From contig JAVKTQ010000018.1 in assembly GCA_031460455.1 (NCBI GenBank), positions 1 to 64,000 of the forward strand: a stretch of 64,000 nt of DNA. The letters run 5' to 3'. The notes under the pieces are model-generated. The model was not told where the DNA came from. It worked only from the letters and a program-made list of their open reading frames with translations, and searched no databases. Below, piece by piece: positions 28,439 through 38,810 of the stretch (position 1 is its first letter; every line of letters begins with the position of its first letter). Origin of the DNA: Sporomusaceae bacterium. GTDB lineage: Bacteria > Bacillota > Negativicutes > Sporomusales > UBA7701. The translations under genes and the position numbers were made by a program.

Positions 28439-28783
28439 ATGTATAAATTGCCGAAGTCTGGCCGGTTGCGCCGGAACAAGAGCTTCCAGGCGGTATACCG
28501 GAGTGGTAAGTCTATCGCCAATCGACAAATGGTTCTATACGTTCTTCCCCAGCACGGCCGCGAACGCCGTGTAGGTTTTGCTGCCGGCAAGCGGCTGGGA
28601 AATGCGGTTGTCCGCAACCGCGTGAAGAGATTGTTGCGCGAGGCCTACCGTCTCCAGCAGCACAAATTGAAGAACGGCTTCGACCTTATTATCGTTGGCC
28701 GCCAATCGTTGGTGAACGGGACTTTGCCTACGGTGACCGCCGCTTTGTTGCATCTATGCGAACGGGCCAAAATCCTCGTCTGA
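28439..28783 (+). CDS. rnpA: ribonuclease P protein component
   Basis: 114 residues with the RNP signature [13 protein letters not shown]. It assists the RNase P RNA in cutting tRNA 5' leaders. 42 bases after rpmH, as usual. Confidence 0.97.
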   Translation: MYKLPKSGRLRRNKSFQAVYRSGKSIANRQMVLYVLPQHGRERRVGFAAGKRLGNAVVRNRVKRLLREAYRLQQHKLKNGFDLIIVGRQSLVNGTLPTVTAALLHLCERAKILV

Positions 28784-28799
28784 AAAGGAGGAGTTGCGC

Positions 28800-29009
28800 A
28801 TGAAATCCTTACTCCTCTACGCCATCCTGTTCTACCGGAAGTTTATTTCTCCACTCAAGCCTCCTTCCTGCCGGTTTGTACCAACATGCTCGGAGTACGC
28901 TTTCGAGGCGGTCGAGAAACACGGGCCTTGGACGGGTACAAAGATGGCCGTCAGGCGTATCCTCCGCTGCCACCCTTTCGGTGCCAGCGGCTATGATCCC
29001 GTTCGCTGA
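28800..29009 (+). CDS. yidD: membrane protein insertion efficiency factor YidD
   Basis: 69 residues ([34 protein letters not shown]...), with the conserved cysteines and [15 protein letters not shown] 28800 is preceded by AAAGGAGGAG. Sits between rnpA and yidC as in most bacteria. Confidence 0.96.
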   Translation: MKSLLLYAILFYRKFISPLKPPSCRFVPTCSEYAFEAVEKHGPWTGTKMAVRRILRCHPFGASGYDPVR

Positions 29010-29036
29010 CAAGGTTTGCACATCGTATAAAAGGAA

Positions 29037-29708
29037 GTGAGCTTTTTGCCCGGATTTGATTATCTTGTCGATTTGATGAAAGCCGCGCTGACGTTCTTTT
29101 ACAATATCACGGCGAAGGTGGGCGTGCCCAGCTACGGTATCGCCATCATCCTGCTGACCATAGCTATCAAAATGATTCTCTATCCGCTGACGGTTAAACA
29201 GGTTAAATCGATGAAAGCGATGCAGGATATCGCTCCCAAACTGAAGGCTCTGCAGGAGAAATACAAGGATAACAAAGAAAAGATGAACCGCGAGGTGGCT
29301 ACGCTTTACAAGGAAGCGGGCGTTAATCCGCTGGCCGGCTGCCTGCCGCTCGTTATCCAGATGCCGTTCTTCATCGCGATCTTCTTCGCCATCAAGGAAT
29401 ACACCTATGTCAGCAACCCCGGCTTCCTTTGGCTGGCGAACCTGGCGCAGGACAACCCCAGCGATCCTTACTACATCCTGCCGTTCCTCGCGGCGGCCAC
29501 CACTTACATTTCCACCAAGCAGACCACCACCGACCAGTCGCAGCAGAATAAGATGATGCTTTTGTTCATGCCGCTGTTCATCGGGTATATTACCATTACC
29601 TTCCCTGCCGGGCTGGGATTGTACTGGGTGGTAAGCAATGTGGTGCAAATAGCCCAGCAGTGGTGGCTCTATAAGCCGGCTGCTGCGGCGCAGGGAGGGG
29701 CGCGCTGA
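29037..29708 (+). CDS. yidC: membrane protein insertase YidC/Oxa1
   Basis: 223 residues, the short Gram-positive-type YidC/Oxa1 core with five membrane spans (YGIAIILLTIAIKMILYPLT, PLAGCLPLVIQMPFFIAIFFAI, GLGLYWVVSNVVQIAQQWW). It inserts and folds inner-membrane proteins. Two starts are possible: GTG 29037, very close to AAAAGGAA, or TTG 29046 at better spacing. No lipoprotein signal is seen. Confidence 0.95.
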   Translation: MSFLPGFDYLVDLMKAALTFFYNITAKVGVPSYGIAIILLTIAIKMILYPLTVKQVKSMKAMQDIAPKLKALQEKYKDNKEKMNREVATLYKEAGVNPLAGCLPLVIQMPFFIAIFFAIKEYTYVSNPGFLWLANLAQDNPSDPYYILPFLAAATTYISTKQTTTDQSQQNKMMLLFMPLFIGYITITFPAGLGLYWVVSNVVQIAQQWWLYKPAAAAQGGAR

Positions 29709-29712
29709 GCCT

Positions 29713-30396
29713 ATGACTAGTGTGGAAAAGACGGGCAAGACGGTAGATGAGGCTGTCGAGGCCGCTATTGCCGAACTCGGTGTAAGCCGGGAGCAAATTG
29801 AATACGAAGTGTTGGAAGAACCCAGCAAAGGGCTGTTCGGTTTTCTCGGCGGTAAACCCGCCCGCGTGCGGGTCGGGCTGGTTGCCGGCCATGGCGCCGC
29901 CCCGCAGGAGAATAAGGAGCGCGCTAGCTCGGCCGTCAAGCCGACGTCTGATCCGGTCGAAGTAGCGAAAACTTTCCTGACGAGCGTTTTCAAGGCCATG
30001 AAGCTCAACGTAAGGATCGAGAAACTCACCGGCATCGATCAGGTGACCCTCAACTTGCGCGGCGAAGATCTTGGCATCCTGATCGGCAAGCACGGACAGA
30101 CGCTGGACGCGCTCCAGTACCTGACCAATCTCGCCGCCCACCGGGAAAGCGAAGAGCGGGTGAGGATAATCATCGACGTGGAAGACTACCGTAAGCGCCG
30201 CGAGGAGACGCTGGTGCGGCTGGCTCAGCGGCTGGCCGACCGGGTGAAGCTGCGCGGCGAGAAAGTCGTCCTCGAACCGATGAGCCCCCACGAGCGCAAG
30301 ATAATACATACCGCCCTCCAGGACGATCTGCGGGTGACGACCTTCAGCGAGGGCGAAGAGCCCTTCCGCAAAGTCGTAATTGCCCTGAAAAAATAA
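29713..30396 (+). CDS. jag: RNA-binding protein Jag/SpoIIIJ-associated (KhpB)
   Basis: 227 residues: Jag-N domain (1-50, KTVDEAVEAAIAELGV), KH domain (IGKHGQTLDALQYLTNL) and C-terminal R3H domain (MSPHERKIIHTALQD). An RNA-binding protein translated with yidC in Bacillota. Four bases after the yidC stop. Confidence 0.95.
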   Translation: MTSVEKTGKTVDEAVEAAIAELGVSREQIEYEVLEEPSKGLFGFLGGKPARVRVGLVAGHGAAPQENKERASSAVKPTSDPVEVAKTFLTSVFKAMKLNVRIEKLTGIDQVTLNLRGEDLGILIGKHGQTLDALQYLTNLAAHRESEERVRIIIDVEDYRKRREETLVRLAQRLADRVKLRGEKVVLEPMSPHERKIIHTALQDDLRVTTFSEGEEPFRKVVIALKK

Positions 30397-30410
30397 CGCG
30401 CTTCCTCAAG

Positions 30411-30436
30411 CCCAGTAATAGAAGTATTACTGGGTT
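30411..30436 (+). terminator. hairpin after jag
   Basis: CCCAGTAAT pairs with ATTACTGGG (6-base loop) followed by TTTG. A weak terminator or attenuator between jag and mnmE. Confidence 0.5.
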
Positions 30437-30535
30437 TGTCGCATGCAGGCGTCGATTGCGCCCGTGTTCGGCAGACCCGCATAATTTTCCCGCGGGGAGA
30501 AACAATGGAGATGGTTCCCCATCAGCCAGAAGCAG

Positions 30536-31930
30536 GTGATTGAGGTGTTCCAGGAAGACACCATAGCCGCCATAGCAACAGCCGTGGGCGAGGGCGGCAT
30601 AGGCATCGTCCGCCTCAGCGGGCCGGACGCCATCGCCGTGGCCGGCGCCATTTTCCGCGCCGCCAGCGGCGCCCCGGCAAGCGGGCAGCAGTCATACCGG
30701 GCGGCTTACGGCAGCATTGTCGATCCGCATAGCGGCCAGACGGTGGACGAAGCGCTGCTGCTTGTAATGCGCGCTCCCCGATCCTACACCCGCGAAGACG
30801 TAGCCGAGATCCATTGCCACGGCGGCCCTCTGCCCCTACGGCGCGTCCTCGGCCTCGTTCTCGCCGCCGGGGTGCGGTTGGCCGAACCGGGGGAATTCAC
30901 CAAGAGGGCTTTTTTGAATGGACGCCTCGACCTCACCCAGGCCGAAGCGGTAATAGACGTCATCCGCGCCAGAACCGACGCCTCGCTGCGCATGGCGGTC
31001 GGGCATCTGGCCGGAGCCTTTTCCGATAAGGTCCGCGCCTTCCGCCACGAAATTCTTCGCCTCGTCGCCCACCTGGAAGCGGCAATCGACTTTCCCGAAA
31101 ACGATATCGAAGAACTGGCGGCTCGGGATGTCGCAGCCGCGGCGGACAAGCTGTGCGTCGATCTCGACCGGATGCTGGCCACTGCCCAGACGGGGCGCAT
31201 CCTGCGGGAAGGGTTGGAGACGGTCATCATCGGCAAGCCCAACGTAGGCAAATCCAGCCTGCTGAACGCCCTGCTCGGCGAAAAGCGGGCGATCGTCACC
31301 GAGATACCGGGCACAACCCGCGATCTCATTGAAGAATTCGTCAACATCGGCGGCATCCCGATCAAGGTCGTCGACACGGCCGGCATCCGCGAGACAGCCG
31401 ACGTTGTCGAGCGCATCGGCGTCGCCAGGGCCCGCGAAGCCATCGCCCAAGCCGACCTCATCCTGCTGCTGCTCGACGCGTCGGCGCCGCTTGCGGCCGA
31501 GGACAAGGAGGTCATGGGCCTGCTTGAAGGCCGGTCGGCGATTGTTTTGATCAACAAGACCGATCTCCCGTCGGTTATAGACTTTGACGAGGTCCATCGT
31601 CACGTCGCCGGTAAGCCGGTCATAAGAATATCCGCCCTCGAAGGCGCCGGAGTCGAAGAGTTGGAAAAAGTCATTGTCGAGATGGTCTACAGCGGACAGG
31701 TCAGCCAGCCGGAGGGGGCGTTCGTAAACAATGTGCGCCACAGCCGCATCCTCCAGCAGGCGCGCGAACGCCTGGCCGACGCCCTCGCCACTGTGGCCGC
31801 CGGCATGCCCCCCGACTGCGTCGTCGTCGACCTTCGGGCGGCGTGGGAGAAACTCGGCGAAATCACCGGCGAGACGGTCGGCGAAGATATTATCGACCAG
31901 ATATTCACGCAGTTCTGCATCGGAAAGTAA
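30536..31930 (+). CDS. mnmE: tRNA modification GTPase MnmE (TrmE)
   Basis: 464 residues. N-terminal folate-binding domain ([22 protein letters not shown]), G domain with [10 protein letters not shown] and [10 protein letters not shown], and the C-terminal CIGK whose cysteine is essential. With MnmG it modifies the wobble uridine (cmnm5U) of certain tRNAs. Starts at GTG 30536 with only a weak ribosome site. Followed by mnmG after 40 bases. Confidence 0.97.
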   Translation: MIEVFQEDTIAAIATAVGEGGIGIVRLSGPDAIAVAGAIFRAASGAPASGQQSYRAAYGSIVDPHSGQTVDEALLLVMRAPRSYTREDVAEIHCHGGPLPLRRVLGLVLAAGVRLAEPGEFTKRAFLNGRLDLTQAEAVIDVIRARTDASLRMAVGHLAGAFSDKVRAFRHEILRLVAHLEAAIDFPENDIEELAARDVAAAADKLCVDLDRMLATAQTGRILREGLETVIIGKPNVGKSSLLNALLGEKRAIVTEIPGTTRDLIEEFVNIGGIPIKVVDTAGIRETADVVERIGVARAREAIAQADLILLLLDASAPLAAEDKEVMGLLEGRSAIVLINKTDLPSVIDFDEVHRHVAGKPVIRISALEGAGVEELEKVIVEMVYSGQVSQPEGAFVNNVRHSRILQQARERLADALATVAAGMPPDCVVVDLRAAWEKLGEITGETVGEDIIDQIFTQFCIGK

Positions 31931-31970
31931 GCCCCAATCTGCCTCACGTTTTAATTGGAGTTGGTTTTAT

Positions 31971-33851
31971 ATGTTCTCAGCCGGAAGCTATGACGTAATC
32001 GTCGTCGGCGCCGGCCACGCCGGCTGCGAGGCGGCGCTGGCCGCCGCCCGCCTCGGCGTGCGCACACTGCTCGTCACCCTCGATATGGACAATATTGCCA
32101 TGATGCCCTGCAACCCGGCTGTCGGCGGTCCGGCCAAAGGACACCTCGTCCGCGAGATCGACGCCCTCGGCGGTGAGATGGGCATCAACACCGACCGTAC
32201 CGCTATTCAGATGCGGATGCTCAACACCGGCAAAGGCCCGGCTGTCCACGCCCTTCGCGCCCAGGCAGACAAGAAGCTATATCAGCAGTATATGAAAGAA
32301 ACGCTGGAGAATCAGCCCAACCTCGACGTCAAGCAATTGCTGGTGGAAGAGCTGCTGGTCGAAGACGGCGCGGTGGCCGGCGTGACTACCGAGACGGGCG
32401 AAACGTATTCCTGTCGGTGCGTGATCATTGCTACCGGCACTTACCTGCGCGGCAAGATTATCATCGGCGACGTCGACTTCTCCGGCGGGCCTAACGGCCA
32501 ACGGTCGGCAGACACCTTCGCCGATTCCCTCGCCGCGCACGGAGTTATTATCATGCGCTTCAAAACCGGCACTCCGGCCAGGGTTGACCGGCGCAGTCTC
32601 GATTTTTCCAAAATGATAGTTCAACCGGGAGACGAGCGGGCGCACAATTTTTCCTTTATGAGCGACATAGCCACTCGCGAGCAGCTACCATGCTGGCTTA
32701 CATACACCAATGCCCGCACCCACCAGGTTATTCGCGACAACCTTCACCGCGCCCCCCTTTACACCGGCAAGATTGAGGGCACCGGCCCCCGTTACTGCCC
32801 GTCCATCGAGGTAAAAATCGTCCGTTTCGAGGAGAAGGAGTCCCACCAGCTTTTCATAGAACCCGAAGGCCTCCACACCAACGAAATGTACGTCCAGGGC
32901 ATGTCAACCAGCTTGCCGGTCGAGGTCCAGTACGCCTTTCTCCGCACCATTCCCGGCCTGGAAAACGTGGAAATCATGCGGCCTGGCTACGCCATCGAAT
33001 ATGATTGCTTCGACCCTACGCAACTTAAACCGACGCTGGAATTTAAAAAGATCGCCGGCCTCTTTTCCGCCGGCCAGTCAAACGGCACCTCCGGATACGA
33101 GGAGGCGGCCGCCCAAGGTTTGATGGCCGGCATCAACGCCGCTCTGCTAATCAAAGGGCGCCCTTCTTTTATTCTCGGGCGCGGCGACGCTTATATAGGC
33201 GTGCTGATCGACGACCTTGTTACCAAAGGCACCGACGAGCCTTATCGCATCATGACCTCGCGGGCCGAATACCGTCTTATTCTCCGCCAAGACAACGCCG
33301 ACTTGCGTCTTACCGAGAAGGGACGCGCGCTCGGCCTGGTGGACGACGAGCGCTATCGCCGCTTTGTCGCCAAGCGCGACGCCATCGCCGAAACGCTAAC
33401 CATGCTTAACGCAGCCACCGTAACTCCCACCCCCGAAACCCAGGAAAAACTGCAGGCCATGGGCTCTGCGGAGCTGCGCTCCGGCAGCACCCTCTACGAC
33501 CTCCTCCGCCGCACCGAGCTGGACTATACTATCCTGCAGAGTCAATTCGGCTTGCCCGACATCCCGGCCGCCGTCCGCGAACAGGTGGAAATTGCCGTCA
33601 AATACGAAGGCTACATCAGAAAGCAAGCCGAGCAGGTTGAGCGGTCAGCCAAGCTCGAAGCCAAGCTGCTTCCCGCCGCAGTCGATTACGAAGCTATCAG
33701 TGGTCTGTCGCTCGAAGCCCGGCAGAAGTTGACCAAGATCCAGCCTCGGTCGGTCGGCCAGGCGGCCCGCATCTCCGGCGTTTCGCCCGCCGACGTATCC
33801 ATTTTGCTCGTCTTCCTGGAACAGTACCGCCGCAGGGGGGAAGGACAGTGA
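31971..33851 (+). CDS. mnmG: tRNA uridine-5-carboxymethylaminomethyl modification enzyme MnmG (GidA)
   Basis: 626 residues from ATG 31971 (TTGGAG upstream; the same frame is open further upstream but overlaps mnmE). FAD motif [21 protein letters not shown] and the GidA signatures GPRYCPSIE and [21 protein letters not shown]. Partner of MnmE. Its TGA overlaps the GTG start of rsmG. Confidence 0.98.
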   Translation: MFSAGSYDVIVVGAGHAGCEAALAAARLGVRTLLVTLDMDNIAMMPCNPAVGGPAKGHLVREIDALGGEMGINTDRTAIQMRMLNTGKGPAVHALRAQADKKLYQQYMKETLENQPNLDVKQLLVEELLVEDGAVAGVTTETGETYSCRCVIIATGTYLRGKIIIGDVDFSGGPNGQRSADTFADSLAAHGVIIMRFKTGTPARVDRRSLDFSKMIVQPGDERAHNFSFMSDIATREQLPCWLTYTNARTHQVIRDNLHRAPLYTGKIEGTGPRYCPSIEVKIVRFEEKESHQLFIEPEGLHTNEMYVQGMSTSLPVEVQYAFLRTIPGLENVEIMRPGYAIEYDCFDPTQLKPTLEFKKIAGLFSAGQSNGTSGYEEAAAQGLMAGINAALLIKGRPSFILGRGDAYIGVLIDDLVTKGTDEPYRIMTSRAEYRLILRQDNADLRLTEKGRALGLVDDERYRRFVAKRDAIAETLTMLNAATVTPTPETQEKLQAMGSAELRSGSTLYDLLRRTELDYTILQSQFGLPDIPAAVREQVEIAVKYEGYIRKQAEQVERSAKLEAKLLPAAVDYEAISGLSLEARQKLTKIQPRSVGQAARISGVSPADVSILLVFLEQYRRRGEGQ

Positions 33852-34564
33852 CGTTTGCAGCCAGCCTTGAATCCGCCGCCAAGGCGAGCAGCCTGGCCCT
33901 AACACCGGCTCAATCCGAGGCCTTTGCCACATATAACGACCTCCTGGTCGCCTGGAACGATAAAGTTAACCTTACCGCCATCACCGCCCCGCAAGAGGTG
34001 GCGGTCAAGCATGTCATCGATTCCCTGACCTGCTACGACGAGAAGGTTTTCCCTCATGACGCCACGGTTGTCGACGTTGGTACTGGCGCAGGCTTCCCCG
34101 GACTGCCCCTAAAGATCTACCGCCCCGGCATCCGCCTTACCTTGCTCGACTCCCTCAACAAGCGGCTTAATTTTCTCCGCGAGGTCGTCGAGCGTCTCGG
34201 GCTTAGCGGCGTCGAGATCGTTCACGCTCGCGCCGAGGAAGCGGGTCGCATGAAAGACCACCGCGACCGCTATATGGTGGCGACATCGAGGGCGGTTGCC
34301 CGCCTCAACGTCCTTGCCGAACTCTGCCTGCCGTTTGTCGCTGTCGGCGGACACTTCGTCGCCCTCAAGGGCGCCCAGTACCGCGAGGAACTGGACGAAG
34401 CTGTGCGGGCAATCGCCGCGCTCGGCGGCCAGGTAACCGAAGTAAGGCCGGTGCGTCTTCCCGGCCTTGACGACAGCAGGGCGGTAATCTATATTCGCAA
34501 GGTGTCGCCGACACCGGCCGCCTACCCCCGCCGCCCCGGACTGCCGGAAAAAAAGCCGCTGTAG
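33848..34564 (+). CDS. rsmG: 16S rRNA (guanine-527-N7)-methyltransferase RsmG
   Basis: 238 residues with the SAM motif [17 protein letters not shown] and the downstream VTSRAVARL-like segment ([13 protein letters not shown]). Methylates G527 of 16S rRNA. Starts at GTG 33848 inside a GTGA overlap with the mnmG stop. Confidence 0.96.
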   Translation: MTFAASLESAAKASSLALTPAQSEAFATYNDLLVAWNDKVNLTAITAPQEVAVKHVIDSLTCYDEKVFPHDATVVDVGTGAGFPGLPLKIYRPGIRLTLLDSLNKRLNFLREVVERLGLSGVEIVHARAEEAGRMKDHRDRYMVATSRAVARLNVLAELCLPFVAVGGHFVALKGAQYREELDEAVRAIAALGGQVTEVRPVRLPGLDDSRAVIYIRKVSPTPAAYPRRPGLPEKKPL

Positions 34565-34647
34565 GCGACAGGAAATCTGCCGACCCGCGCCGAATATTTA
34601 CCATATAATGTATGTAAATGAAGTATGTTAAGGCGGTGGAGTACAAC

Positions 34648-35517
34648 GTGAAAAACCTGGCCAAATTTCTCGGCCTCAACAGCGGACCCGCGCCGGAGCA
34701 GCCGGGCGCGGACCAGGCTGCCGACGATACAGAAATCCAGTTTCTCGGCGTAGACGCCGTCGCCCCCAACCCGTTCCAGCCGCGCAAGGCGTTTAGCGAT
34801 GATAGCATGCAGGACCTGGCCGCCTCGGTCCGTGAGCACGGCATCATCCAGCCCCTGCTGGTGCGCAGGACAGCCGACGGCTACGAGCTCATCGCCGGCG
34901 AGCGCCGCCTGCGGGCCGCGAAACTGGCCGGCCTCGCCACTGTGCCGGCGATCGTGCGCGAGCTGGCCGATAAAGAGATGGCGGAGCTGGCCATGATCGA
35001 GAACCTGCAGCGCGAGGACTTGCACTTTCTCGAAGAAGCCGAAGGCTTCCAGCAGCTGCTCGCCAACTTCGGCCTGACCCAGGAAGAGCTTGCCCGTAGG
35101 GTCGGCAAGAATCAGTCGACCATTGCCAATAAGCTCAGACTGCTCCGCCTGTCCCCCGAGGTCCGCCATGATCTTGTCGCCGCCAGCCTTACCGAGCGTC
35201 ATGCCCGCGCTCTTCTAAAAATTGAGGACCCTGTCAAGCAGCAGGAAGCGCTGACCGTAATCCGCCAGAACACCCTCAACGTGCGGGAGGCGGAAGATCT
35301 CGTCGAGGGGTTTCTTGACGATATTTCCCGGGAAATGGCGAAAAAGGCGCCGCGGCAGAATGTCGTCAAGATTATCCGCGATGTGCGCATTTTCCTCAAC
35401 TCTATCAATTCCGTCGTAGCCGAAATGAAGAAAGCAGGCCTCAAGGTCAAGGTTAATCAGACCATGGATGAGGAATTTATAAATATCAATCTTAAGATAC
35501 CGAAACGGAGAAAATAG
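34648..35517 (+). CDS. noc: nucleoid occlusion protein Noc (ParB family)
   Basis: 289 residues from GTG 34648 (GGTGGAG six bases upstream). An ATG 30 bases earlier has no ribosome site and would sit just after a TATAAT box. N-terminal membrane-targeting-like amphipathic stretch KNLAKFLGL, ParB CTP-binding motif GERRLRAAK, helix-turn-helix (LTQEELARRVGKNQSTIANKLRLL) and a C-terminal dimer domain. Position after rsmG and the presence of a separate parAB locus identify it as Noc, which protects the nucleoid from septum formation. A near-perfect Noc binding site lies inside the gene (35322-35337). Confidence 0.9.
   Translation: MKNLAKFLGLNSGPAPEQPGADQAADDTEIQFLGVDAVAPNPFQPRKAFSDDSMQDLAASVREHGIIQPLLVRRTADGYELIAGERRLRAAKLAGLATVPAIVRELADKEMAELAMIENLQREDLHFLEEAEGFQQLLANFGLTQEELARRVGKNQSTIANKLRLLRLSPEVRHDLVAASLTERHARALLKIEDPVKQQEALTVIRQNTLNVREAEDLVEGFLDDISREMAKKAPRQNVVKIIRDVRIFLNSINSVVAEMKKAGLKVKVNQTMDEEFININLKIPKRRK
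35322..35337. promoter_or_regulatory. Noc-binding site (NBS) inside noc
   Basis: TATTTCCCGGGAAATG differs at one end base from the Bacillus subtilis NBS consensus TATTTCCCGGGAAATA, keeping the full inner palindrome. Confidence 0.75.
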
Positions 35518-35532
35518 AGGAAAATAGTAGAA

Positions 35533-35556
35533 AGCCTGCCGCAAGGCAGGCTTTTT
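35533..35556 (+). terminator. rho-independent terminator after noc
   Basis: AGCCTGCC-GCAA-GGCAGGCT followed by TTTT. It separates noc from the convergent methionine synthase gene and may act in both directions. Confidence 0.88.
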
Positions 35557-35600
35557 CGTCCCATTGCCGGAAGGGGCCTAGAAAGCTTTTCCCCTTCCCC

Positions 35601-37967
35601 CTATTTACCTACAAACCTCTTGGCGATATTCACCGCCTCCACCCCATTCCCCGCATACGCGTCCGCGCCGGCCTGGGCGGCGTACTCCGCTGTCAGCACT
35701 GCGCCGCCGACGATCGAGCGCGCCGGAATGCCGGCCGCCTTCAGGGCGGTCACCGCAATATCGATCTGGGGCATCGTCGTAGTCATCAGGGCGCACAGCC
35801 CGACGACATCGGCGTTCTCTTTTTTTGCCGCCGCCACAATCTCCTCGGCCGGGACGTCCTTGCCAAGGTCGACGACGCGGAAGCCGTTGTTTTCCATCAA
35901 AGCGGCGACAATGTTTTTGCCGAGGTCGTGGATATCGCCCCTGACAGTCGCCAGCACCACCGTGCCAAGGCTGTCGGCGCGGTGGGCCGGCAGCTCCTCT
36001 TTCAGCGTCAGGAAAGCCGCCCGCATCGTTTCCGCCGCCAGCATCACCTGCGGCAAGAAGCAGCGCCCCTTGCCGAAGGCTTCGCCGACCTCATTCATAG
36101 CCGCCGTAAGGCCCTGATCGGTGATAGCCAGCGGGCTGTGGCCTTCGGCCAGCGCCTGGCGCACCAACGGCGCGACGGCTTCTTTCTGGCCGCTGGTCAC
36201 GGCCTGTTTTACAGCAGCCAGGATGTCGGCCGCATGGGCCGGCGCGGCTGCGGGCCCTGCGGAGATGCCGGCGTTGACGGTGCTGTACCGTTGTCCCTGG
36301 GGATCGTGGCCAAGAAGGGCGGCAGTGGCGCTGAGCATATCGCTCATCGCCGGATCGTAGGGGTTGAGGATGGGCGCGTCCAGGCCGGCGTCGAGGGCCA
36401 TGGCGCAGAAGGCGGCGTTCATCAGGTCGCGGCGCGGCAGGCCGTACGATACGTTGCTCAGGCCCATAACCGCCGGGTAGCCGAAGTGACGGCGATAAGC
36501 GCGCAGCGTTGCCAGCGTTTCCTGGGCGGCGCGGGCGTCGGCGGCCACCGTCAGCACCAGCGGGTCCAGGAGCAGGTCCTGGGGGCGGAGCCCGGCGGCC
36601 AGCGCGGCATTAATGATGTCGCCGGCGATATTGACCCGTTCGTCGGCCGTGGCCGGCACGCCGCCGGGAGCGATCGGCAGGCAGAGCACGGCGGCGCCGT
36701 ATTTCTTCGCCAGCGGCAGAAACTGTTCGAGCCGTTCCGGTTCGGCCGAGACCGAGTTTATCAGCGCCCGTCCGGGGAAAGCTTTCAGACCGGCTTCGAG
36801 TGCGGCGGCGTCGGTCGTGTCGATGGCCAGCGGCACGTCCACCAGCACCGACAGCTCGGTCACTGCCGTGGCCATCGCGGCCGTCTGGTCGATGCCCGGC
36901 ACGCCCATGTTGACATCCAGCACCTTGGCTCCGGCTTTGACCTGCTCCAGCGCCTCGCGCTTGACCGCCGCGAAGCTGCCCTCGCGGATCTCGGCGGCCA
37001 GTGCCTTGCGGCCGGTAGGGTTGATACGTTCACCGATGAGCACCGTCGGCAGACCGGCGCCGAGATAAACGGTCTGACTGCGGCTTGTCAGGGCGGTGCG
37101 CACGGCTGCGGTCCGCGGGGCGGGTTTAACCTCCGGGCCAAGGGCGGCCTTGATCGCTTTGATGTGTTCGGGGGTGGTTCCGCAGCAGCCGCCCAGGTAG
37201 GTGGCGCCGGCGGCGACCAGTTTTGGTGTCCATTCGCCCATTTCGGCGGGACTCATCGGGAAAACCGTTTGGCCGTTGACCAATTCCGGCATGCCGGCGT
37301 TGGGCTGGACGCTGACCGGCAGGCTGCAGGCCGCCGCAAGTTCCGCAACCACCGGCAGAAGCTGGGCGGGGCCGAGCGAGCAATTGGCGCCGATGATATC
37401 CGCCCCCATCGCCTCAAGGACGATCGCTGCCGTCCGCGGGTCGGTGCCGGTTAGTGTACGGCCGTCGGCCCCAAACGACAGCTGGCATACGACCGGTTTG
37501 GCTGTCGCCGCCTTGACCGCCAGCAGTGCCGCCCGCATTTCCTGAATGTCGATGACCGTCTCGATAATGACCATATCCACTCCGGCGGCGTCCAGGGCGG
37601 AGATCTGCTCGTAATACACTTCGTAGGCGTCGTCGAACGACAATTCGCCAAGCGGGGCGATGAACTTGCCGGTCGGCCCCACCGACCCGGCGATCTTCGT
37701 CTTAGGCCCGCAAGCCGCGCGCGCCGCCTTTGCCGCCGCGGCGTTAAGCTCGGCAACCCGGTTTTCCAGGCCGTAATGGGAGAGCTTGATGCGGTTGGCG
37801 CCGAACGTGTTCGTCTCGATGATATCGGCGCCGGTTTCCACATACCGGCGGTGGATGGCCGTCACCGCCGCCGGGTTTTCCACATTCCAAAGCTCGGGGC
37901 AGTCCCCGGGGGCCAGCCCCGCCTGCTGCAGCATCGTACCCATAGCACCGTCAAAAACAAAAATCAT
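35601..37967 (-). CDS. metH: cobalamin-dependent methionine synthase lacking the activation domain
   Basis: 788 residues. Homocysteine-binding domain (about 1-290; zinc ligands Cys196 in GANCSLG, Cys261-Cys262 in GGCCGTTPEH), pterin/methyltetrahydrofolate domain (about 300-570, GERINPTGRKAL), cap and B12-binding domain (about 590-788; DIHDLGKNIV supplies the lower His ligand). The SAM-binding reactivation domain of E. coli MetH (1227 residues) is absent. The upstream overlapping gene supplies it as a separate protein. ATG 37967 follows GGGAGTTG. Controlled by the SAM riboswitch at 38645-38790. Confidence 0.95.
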   Translation of the reverse strand: MIFVFDGAMGTMLQQAGLAPGDCPELWNVENPAAVTAIHRRYVETGADIIETNTFGANRIKLSHYGLENRVAELNAAAAKAARAACGPKTKIAGSVGPTGKFIAPLGELSFDDAYEVYYEQISALDAAGVDMVIIETVIDIQEMRAALLAVKAATAKPVVCQLSFGADGRTLTGTDPRTAAIVLEAMGADIIGANCSLGPAQLLPVVAELAAACSLPVSVQPNAGMPELVNGQTVFPMSPAEMGEWTPKLVAAGATYLGGCCGTTPEHIKAIKAALGPEVKPAPRTAAVRTALTSRSQTVYLGAGLPTVLIGERINPTGRKALAAEIREGSFAAVKREALEQVKAGAKVLDVNMGVPGIDQTAAMATAVTELSVLVDVPLAIDTTDAAALEAGLKAFPGRALINSVSAEPERLEQFLPLAKKYGAAVLCLPIAPGGVPATADERVNIAGDIINAALAAGLRPQDLLLDPLVLTVAADARAAQETLATLRAYRRHFGYPAVMGLSNVSYGLPRRDLMNAAFCAMALDAGLDAPILNPYDPAMSDMLSATAALLGHDPQGQRYSTVNAGISAGPAAAPAHAADILAAVKQAVTSGQKEAVAPLVRQALAEGHSPLAITDQGLTAAMNEVGEAFGKGRCFLPQVMLAAETMRAAFLTLKEELPAHRADSLGTVVLATVRGDIHDLGKNIVAALMENNGFRVVDLGKDVPAEEIVAAAKKENADVVGLCALMTTTMPQIDIAVTALKAAGIPARSIVGGAVLTAEYAAQAGADAYAGNGVEAVNIAKRFVGK

Positions 37968-38644
37968 TGCGACAACTCCCTTCTAGCGATACAGTCTGTT
38001 TGCGGGCACCCGGCGCAGCCGCGTCCGTTCTTCTCTCCCGCGGGGGCGAGGCCGATTACCGCTGTTACCGATTTGCGCGGCACCAGCATGCAGCTGGGGG
38101 TGACCGTAAGGCTGATATGCCCCCCGTCCGCCAGCGCCACCATGGCCGGCTGGTCGGTTATAGCCCAGTCGCCGTAGCCGGGGCTGAAGCGGCTTTTGGC
38201 CTTCAGCCCGCGCCGGGCGGCCTGGTCGGCGATAAAGGCATCGGCGGCGTCGGCCGCCTGCTCCACCGCCGCCGTTCCGGCGGCGTCGAGCAGCAGGCCG
38301 GCGGTGTATTCCCCGGCGGCAAAAAGGCGTGACACCTCTTCCTCCAGCGCCGGCCCGATAGTAATTGCCAGCACCGCCGCCTCCCCCACCCCGGTCAGAT
38401 GGCCGCGGACTCTGTCGCCCGCCAGGCGTAGCGGCGCCGGTGCGGCAATTGTGCCTGTGGCCGGTTCGTAAGGATAGATGTTCCACACCGCCCGCGGTCG
38501 GGCGAGCAGCAGCGCTTCGGCGCAGGCGGTGTCGAGAAGCTGCTCCGGGAAGGCGACCGCACCCTTCAGGCCTGCGTAGCGGCGGGTTTCCTCCTTGTCG
38601 ATCTTTGTCAGCGGCGGGTTGTACGTCTGCATGTAGCCTCCCAT
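37964..38644 (-). CDS. methionine synthase activation (AdoMet-binding) domain protein
   Basis: About 226 residues, homologous to the C-terminal reactivation domain of MetH (RYAGLKGAV, later RFSPGYGDW and the CMLVPRKSVTAVIGL segment). It ends in a cysteine cluster GRGCAGCPQTDC. It would bind AdoMet and ferredoxin- or flavodoxin-type reductant to repair oxidised cobalamin. The end overlaps metH by four bases. ATG 38644 uses AAAGGGGG from the riboswitch terminator stem; ATG 38632 with GGGAGG four bases upstream is the alternative. I cannot decide between them. Confidence 0.9.
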   Translation of the reverse strand: MGGYMQTYNPPLTKIDKEETRRYAGLKGAVAFPEQLLDTACAEALLLARPRAVWNIYPYEPATGTIAAPAPLRLAGDRVRGHLTGVGEAAVLAITIGPALEEEVSRLFAAGEYTAGLLLDAAGTAAVEQAADAADAFIADQAARRGLKAKSRFSPGYGDWAITDQPAMVALADGGHISLTVTPSCMLVPRKSVTAVIGLAPAGEKNGRGCAGCPQTDCIARRELSQ

Positions 38645-38790
38645 AACCAAAAACCCCCTTTCCACAGAAAGGAGGTCAAATAGCCCATCCTCTCATCTGT
38701 CGGGGTCACCCCCGCTGGATTTGGCACCACTGCACAAGGCCGGTTGCCGGGCGTCATCGGGCCAGTCCCTCAGCCGCTCACGATAAGAGC
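38645..38790 (-). promoter_or_regulatory. SAM-I (S-box) riboswitch with terminator
   Basis: On the minus strand the aptamer begins CTCTTATCGTGAGCGGCTGA at 38791 and continues GGGACTGGCCCGATGA and CGCCCGGCAACC, ending GATGAGAG near 38690: the S-box core. It is followed by a hairpin CCTCCTTTC-tgtg-GAAAGGGGG and TTTTT (38645-38673), a classic OFF terminator. It controls the methionine synthase genes. Confidence 0.93.
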
Positions 38791-38810
38791 GAAATATAAC
38801 GTTACTGCTA

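Noticed and set aside
35928-37454. 508-codon open frame opposite metH
   Set aside because: Antisense shadow; low complexity, no start signal, and the MetH frame carries all zinc and cobalamin ligands.
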